Source: CAMCXT01 sp046302715
GTDB taxonomy: Bacteria > Bacteroidota > Bacteroidia > M30B66
Length of the DNA stretch: 11,457 nucleotides
Assembly: GCA_046302715.1 (NCBI GenBank)
Contig: JBKCHQ010000193.1
Span: 1-11,457, forward strand
Reading direction: 5' to 3'
Made by a program: the position numbers and the translations under genes. This document shows, one piece after another, positions 7,450 to 11,457 of the stretch (position 1 is the first letter of the stretch; every line of letters starts with the position of its first letter). The notes beneath the pieces were generated by a model that did no database searches, was not told the DNA's origin, and worked only from the letters and a program-made list of their open reading frames with translations.

Positions 7450-8292
7450 ATGAATTTATTTAATTCTTCCAGACCGGGTGCCATGCCTGTGGTTCGTACC
7501 CTTATCATTATTAACGTAGTAGCCTATTTTCTTCTAATGGTGGCCAGCGAATCGGCCGGATCCTTACCGCTTGAAATCCTCGCCCTACACAATTGGCTTT
7601 CGCCCGAATTTAAGCCCTGGCAACTCATTACCCATATGTTTTTGCACGATATGGGCGGAATTTTCCATGTATTCTTTAATATGCTTGCCCTTTGGATGTT
7701 TGGAACCGCGCTGGAACAAACTTGGGGCCCAAAACGCTTTGTGATGTATTACTTTGCCTGTGGACTAGGTGCTGCAATATTGCACAATACCGTAGTGGCA
7801 TTTCAGCTGCAACCCATGATTGAAGCTGCCGACGCATACCTGAGTCAACCTTCATACGCAGCATTCGACTCTTTTGTATCGTCGTATTTACCGGGCTCGT
7901 TCGATAACGAACAGATCAACGAATACTTATTGCAATGGTATAAAGATCAGCCTAATCCGGGTTATATATCGCAATCGCAACAGCTTGTTAAGGAAATTGT
8001 TGATTTGCGAATTAACACGCCTACCGTTGGTGCTTCGGGAGCCATTTATGGCTTGTTGCTGGCATTTGGAATGACCTTTCCTAATGCAATGATTATGATG
8101 TTGATACCGCCCATCCCGATGAAGGCTAAATATTTTGTATTGGTGTATGGCATTATCGAATTATCGATGGGTGTTAGGAATAACATCGAAGATAATGTGG
8201 CACATTTTGCTCATTTGGGCGGGATGCTTTTTGGCATCCTTCTTATTTTGTATTTTAAAAAGCAAGATAAAAACAAATATCGCTATTTATGA
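7450..8292 (+). CDS. Rhomboid family intramembrane serine protease (first of tandem pair)
   Basis: Residues are counted from the ATG at 7450, giving 280 aa. A TTG at 7441 is in frame but overlaps the candidate -7 box and adds only three residues. The rhomboid core is complete: helix 1 (about 13-33), HMFLHDMGGIFHVFFNM (62-78) with the His and Asn of the oxyanion region, the catalytic Ser196 in GASG followed by AIYGLLLAFG, and the catalytic His255 in AHFAHLGG. A soluble insertion of about 75 residues (about 118-190) separates the HxxxN region from the serine helix, which is long compared with the second rhomboid. Rhomboids cleave transmembrane segments of other proteins within the inner membrane; the substrate is unknown. 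Its TGA overlaps the next gene's ATG (ATGA), so the two are translationally coupled. Confidence 0.93.
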   Translation: MNLFNSSRPGAMPVVRTLIIINVVAYFLLMVASESAGSLPLEILALHNWLSPEFKPWQLITHMFLHDMGGIFHVFFNMLALWMFGTALEQTWGPKRFVMYYFACGLGAAILHNTVVAFQLQPMIEAADAYLSQPSYAAFDSFVSSYLPGSFDNEQINEYLLQWYKDQPNPGYISQSQQLVKEIVDLRINTPTVGASGAIYGLLLAFGMTFPNAMIMMLIPPIPMKAKYFVLVYGIIELSMGVRNNIEDNVAHFAHLGGMLFGILLILYFKKQDKNKYRYL

Positions 8293-9164
8293 ATTCGCTT
8301 AGGTATCAGTGGAATATTGCCGATACGGCCACACGCCTCATAATGGTGAATGTTGCCGTTTTTATCGTGGTAAATGTTCCTGCGGCGCTGATGCACCTTT
8401 TGGGGTACACGCAATTTGAAAATTGGATACATACTTTTTTGGTACTTCCTGGTAATCTAGCTGAACTTATTTTTAAACCATGGACGCTCATTAGTCATCT
8501 TTTTGTGCATTCGGGTATTTTCCACCTGTTTTTCAATATGCTTACGCTGTATTTTACAGGACAGCTTTTTACACGCTATTTCAATAAAACACAACTTTTA
8601 AACTTATATTTCACCTCAGGATTAGCAGGGGCTTTGCTTTTTTTGGTGTCGGTAAACGTTTTTCCTGTTTTCACACAAAGTCCAGTGTTTTACACCGCAA
8701 CAGGAGCCTCCGCAGCAATATTCGGCGTTTTAATTGGTGTGGCAACCTACCGGCCCAACGATAGTGTTTTTCTGTTTGGTGCATTTCGTTTAGAGCTCCG
8801 CTGGCTGGCGGTTATCTTGGTTATACTGGATATTGTGCAAATTCCACAAGGTAATGCGGGCGGGCATCTCGCACATTTGGGCGGGGCATTTTGGGGCTTT
8901 TTATGGGCGCGTAATCTTACAAAAGGACGCGACATTAGCCGTTTTTTAACACCAATCTGGAATGTAATGGAAAGAGGTAAACGGAGCCCGTTAAAGGTTA
9001 AGTATCGTGCAGCCTCTGATGCAAAACAACCCGGCACTTCAAGCAGTCCAAAAAATCAACAAGCTGAGATTGACGCCCTGCTCGACAAAATATCGCGATC
9101 GGGCTACGACAGCTTGAGCAAGCGTGAAAAGGAGCGGCTGTTCGAACTCACTAAAGACCAGTAG
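8289..9164 (+). CDS. Rhomboid family intramembrane serine protease (second of tandem pair) with C-terminal extension
   Basis: This 291-residue protein is a second, shorter-looped rhomboid. Visible motifs are HLFVHSGIFHLFFNM (70-84), the catalytic Ser141 in GASAAIFG (Ala replaces the last Gly of GxSG, a common variant) and the catalytic His196 in GGHLAHLGG. Six membrane segments fit the region 16-207. After the last helix is a basic linker (about 208-255) and a short helical tail (259-288, IDALLDKISRSGYDSLSKRE) that resembles the small C-terminal module seen on Bacteroidetes rhomboids (DUF6576-like, from memory). It overlaps the first rhomboid by 4 bp and stops 3 bp before the histidine kinase ATG. 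The two rhomboids differ in sequence, so this is an old pair, not a recent duplication. Confidence 0.92.
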   Translation: MNSLRYQWNIADTATRLIMVNVAVFIVVNVPAALMHLLGYTQFENWIHTFLVLPGNLAELIFKPWTLISHLFVHSGIFHLFFNMLTLYFTGQLFTRYFNKTQLLNLYFTSGLAGALLFLVSVNVFPVFTQSPVFYTATGASAAIFGVLIGVATYRPNDSVFLFGAFRLELRWLAVILVILDIVQIPQGNAGGHLAHLGGAFWGFLWARNLTKGRDISRFLTPIWNVMERGKRSPLKVKYRAASDAKQPGTSSSPKNQQAEIDALLDKISRSGYDSLSKREKERLFELTKDQ

Positions 9165-9167
9165 CGA

Positions 9168-10745
9168 ATGAAAGTCAACCTTTCAAAACAACGTTGGAAA
9201 CTTTGGCTGGCAGGTTTTGCTGCAGCCATAGTAGCAGCCTCGCTTTGGTATTCAAGTGTTTTAGTGCGTGAGGTGGCCGACGAAGAGCGTAAAAAGGTGG
9301 CGCTTTGGGCAGAGGCCGTTAAAAACAGAGCCACCTTGGTGAGTTACACCGACAGTCTTTTTGAAAAAATCAGAATTGAAGAAAGTAAACGTAGAAAAAT
9401 ATGGGCTGGATCTGTTGAAATAATGGCAAAAGAATATGATAATCTTGAAACTGGGATACAAAACTATGTGTTCGAAATTTTAAGCAGCAATACAACAATA
9501 CCAGCCATAATTGTTAACGAAAAAGGCATAATTACAAGTGTTTCACAAGCAGATAACATGCAGAGCTATAACAATCTGCCATTTAGTGCCAAAATAAAAA
9601 AAGAATTTGGGAAGTATAAGCCAATCACGTATCGTGATACTTTGCAAAATCCTTATTCGATATATTTTCAGGATTCACAAATATTTACGAGTCTTAAAGA
9701 AGTGCTTGATACCACCGTAAACCGCTTCTTAAAAGACGTAATTAATGCCGCAAGTGTTCCTGTAATTATCACCGATTCTATTCATAAAAATATAATTGAT
9801 GCAGGAAATCTTGATAAAAATATTAATCGTGATACATCAGCTTTACTTCAATTTGCACGCGAAATGGAGCAGGAAAACACGCCCATTAATATTCAACTCC
9901 CCTATTATGGAAAATGTATAATTTATTATAAAGATTCTGAGCTGCTCACCAAACTTAAATATTATCCTATCATACAATTTGCAGTTATTGCACTTTTTAT
10001 TTTGGTCGCCTATTTCTTGTTTAACTTTTCGCGCCGTGCCGAACAAAACAGGGTTTGGGTGGGCATGTCTAAAGAAACGGCTCATCAGTTGGGCACTCCC
10101 CTATCTAGTTTAATGGCATGGATGGAAATGCTCAAATATAAAGGCGTTGATGAAGAAACATTAACCGAGATGAACAAAGACGTAAAACGCCTTGAAATCA
10201 TCACCGAACGTTTTTCGAAGATTGGTTCGGTTCCTGAATTGCATCCTGCCAATTTACAAGAGGTGCTTCAAGGCTGCCTCAATTACATGCGCGCCCGCAC
10301 CTCGCAAAAGATCAGCCTTAATTTACAAACCGAATTACCTGATTATATTGAGCCTTTGGCCTTGCTGAATATTCCGCTTTTCGATTGGGTAATTGAGAAT
10401 TTAATTCGAAATGCTATCGACGCCATGGAGGGGCAACCCGGTACGCTCGAAATTACTACCGGCGAAAAAGGCAATCAACTATTTGTGGATATCAGCGATA
10501 CCGGAAAAGGCATTGCTGCATCGCATCTTAAAACGGTTTTCGAACCGGGCTACACCTCAAAAAAACGCGGCTGGGGATTAGGATTATCGCTCAGCAAACG
10601 CATTATCGAAAATTATCACAAAGGGAAAATTTTCGTAAAAAAATCAGAGCTGGGCAAGGGCACCACCTTCAGAATTTTACTGCCCAAACCCGACGAGATT
10701 AGTCCGCATGCACAGCCTGTATTTTCTCCAACCGGACAAGGATAA
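9168..10745 (+). CDS. Membrane sensor histidine kinase
   Basis: This 525-residue protein has a membrane helix at about 12-32, a periplasmic sensor region (about 33-265), a second helix (266-286) and a cytoplasmic kinase core with no HAMP obvious between. The DHp helix has the phospho-acceptor His306 in KETAHQLGTPLSSL. The HATPase domain shows the N box (ENLIRNAIDAM, Asn411 and Asn415), the G1 box (DISDTGKGIA, Asp444), an F box (FEPGYTSKK) and the G2 box (RGWGLGLSL). All residues for autophosphorylation are present. The ligand cannot be read from the sequence. The start lies 3 bp after the second rhomboid's stop, so it is cotranscribed. No response regulator is present in the window, so its partner is elsewhere or downstream. 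The sensor half is much more AT-rich than the kinase core. Confidence 0.93.
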   Translation: MKVNLSKQRWKLWLAGFAAAIVAASLWYSSVLVREVADEERKKVALWAEAVKNRATLVSYTDSLFEKIRIEESKRRKIWAGSVEIMAKEYDNLETGIQNYVFEILSSNTTIPAIIVNEKGIITSVSQADNMQSYNNLPFSAKIKKEFGKYKPITYRDTLQNPYSIYFQDSQIFTSLKEVLDTTVNRFLKDVINAASVPVIITDSIHKNIIDAGNLDKNINRDTSALLQFAREMEQENTPINIQLPYYGKCIIYYKDSELLTKLKYYPIIQFAVIALFILVAYFLFNFSRRAEQNRVWVGMSKETAHQLGTPLSSLMAWMEMLKYKGVDEETLTEMNKDVKRLEIITERFSKIGSVPELHPANLQEVLQGCLNYMRARTSQKISLNLQTELPDYIEPLALLNIPLFDWVIENLIRNAIDAMEGQPGTLEITTGEKGNQLFVDISDTGKGIAASHLKTVFEPGYTSKKRGWGLGLSLSKRIIENYHKGKIFVKKSELGKGTTFRILLPKPDEISPHAQPVFSPTGQG

Positions 10746-10783
10746 AGCAATAAGTCGTAAATTGAGATTTATTTAATCCTAAA

Positions 10784-11457
10784 GTGCAAAATTCTCTCCT
10801 TAGTAAAATAAGCCAAACTGCAATAAAAGAGGGCGAAGCGGTTAAAGGCAGCGAAATACGCCAAAGCGTTTTCGATTTGATCGTTTCGCAATACCCCGAT
10901 TTTAAAGGGGAAGACTGGATATCCATATACGAGCTTAATACCTTTAGAAGGCTTTATTTAACCCATCTAATTGAGCAAGAACGTGGCGAGTTGGCACAGA
11001 TTGACCGTGATGTATTGAAGGCCATTCAAGATAATGCAATATTAAGCGAGAACATTCAGGAAGAGATTGAAAACCAATTGACTTTAGGGCAGCAATTTGC
11101 CGATAAAATTGCTTCATTTGGTGGCAGCTGGGGCTTTATTGCTTCTTTTTTCACCTTCATCATTTTATGGATGATTGTAAATACTCTTATGTTAGGCAAC
11201 CATGCTTTTGATCGGTACCCGTTTATATTGCTTAACCTTATCTTATCCTGTATTGCTGCCATTCAGGCCCCCATCATCATGATGAGCCAAAATCGGCAAG
11301 AGCAAAAAGATAGGATTCGTGCCGAACACGATTATAAGATAAACCTAAAAGCCGAACTCGAAATTAAACTGCTGAGCGAGAAAATGGACCACCTGCTCAT
11401 CCATCAAAACAAGAAACTTTTGGAGATACAGGAAGTGCAAATTGATTACCTCGAAGA
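10784..11457 (+). CDS. DUF1003 family membrane protein, 3' end cut by the window
   Basis: An open frame runs from a stop at 10763 to the window end with no ATG before the conserved region, so GTG at 10784 is the best start; 224 codons are visible. The DUF1003 signature is clear: an N-terminal helical part with FRRLYLTHLIEQERGEL (54-70), then LGQQFADKIASFGGSW (101-116), helix 1 (about 117-134), a short loop with FDRYPFILLNL, helix 2 (about 146-166), and after it QAPIIMMSQNRQEQKDR with the basic and charged tail INLKAELEIK. The tail continues as a coiled-coil-like stretch and is truncated. It is an inner-membrane protein of unknown biochemical function. It lies 38 bp after the histidine kinase stop on the same strand and may belong to that operon. 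Confidence 0.88.
   Translation, partial: MQNSLLSKISQTAIKEGEAVKGSEIRQSVFDLIVSQYPDFKGEDWISIYELNTFRRLYLTHLIEQERGELAQIDRDVLKAIQDNAILSENIQEEIENQLTLGQQFADKIASFGGSWGFIASFFTFIILWMIVNTLMLGNHAFDRYPFILLNLILSCIAAIQAPIIMMSQNRQEQKDRIRAEHDYKINLKAELEIKLLSEKMDHLLIHQNKKLLEIQEVQIDYLE

Overview
The window looks like chromosomal DNA of a Bacteroidota (Bacteroidetes) species. Three things point there. Perfect TAnnTTTG boxes, the -7 element of that phylum, sit just upstream of three gene starts. Shine-Dalgarno sequences are inconspicuous. Signal peptides end in A|Q or G|Q, matching the Bacteroidetes 'Q-rule' for signal peptidase I substrates. GC content is moderate and uneven: roughly 45-50% in sampled lines of mutL and the kinase core, but about 20-32% in the first gene, the sensor half of the kinase and the middle of the CotH-like gene.

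Layout. (1) 19-588 (+): a small unrecognised lipoprotein with a coiled coil, in AT-rich DNA. (2) 585-3848 (-): a very large secreted protein whose stop codon overlaps the lipoprotein's stop. In order it carries a signal peptide, a CotH-type kinase-like domain, a beta repeat, a lamin-tail-like domain, a membrane segment, a second internal signal-peptide-like segment, a tyrosine/dual-specificity-phosphatase-like domain with an altered signature, and a C-terminal LysM. (3) 4005-5457 (-): ribonuclease D followed 4 bp later by a DUF3817 membrane protein. (4) 5458-5631: a divergent promoter region. (5) 5632-11457 (+): mutL, two rhomboid proteases (overlapping by 4 bp), a membrane sensor histidine kinase 3 bp later, and a DUF1003 membrane protein cut by the window end.

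How they fit. rnd and mutL are housekeeping nucleic-acid genes facing away from a shared 174-bp regulatory region. The two rhomboids and the histidine kinase are so tightly packed that they are almost certainly cotranscribed, giving an envelope-proteolysis and signalling cluster. No response regulator is visible. The most unusual object is the CotH/phosphatase-like/LysM fusion. It looks like two secreted proteins joined in one reading frame, with the second signal peptide still recognisable inside the chain. No tRNA, rRNA, CRISPR, insertion sequence or phage gene was seen. No gene-free stretch exceeds about 175 bp.
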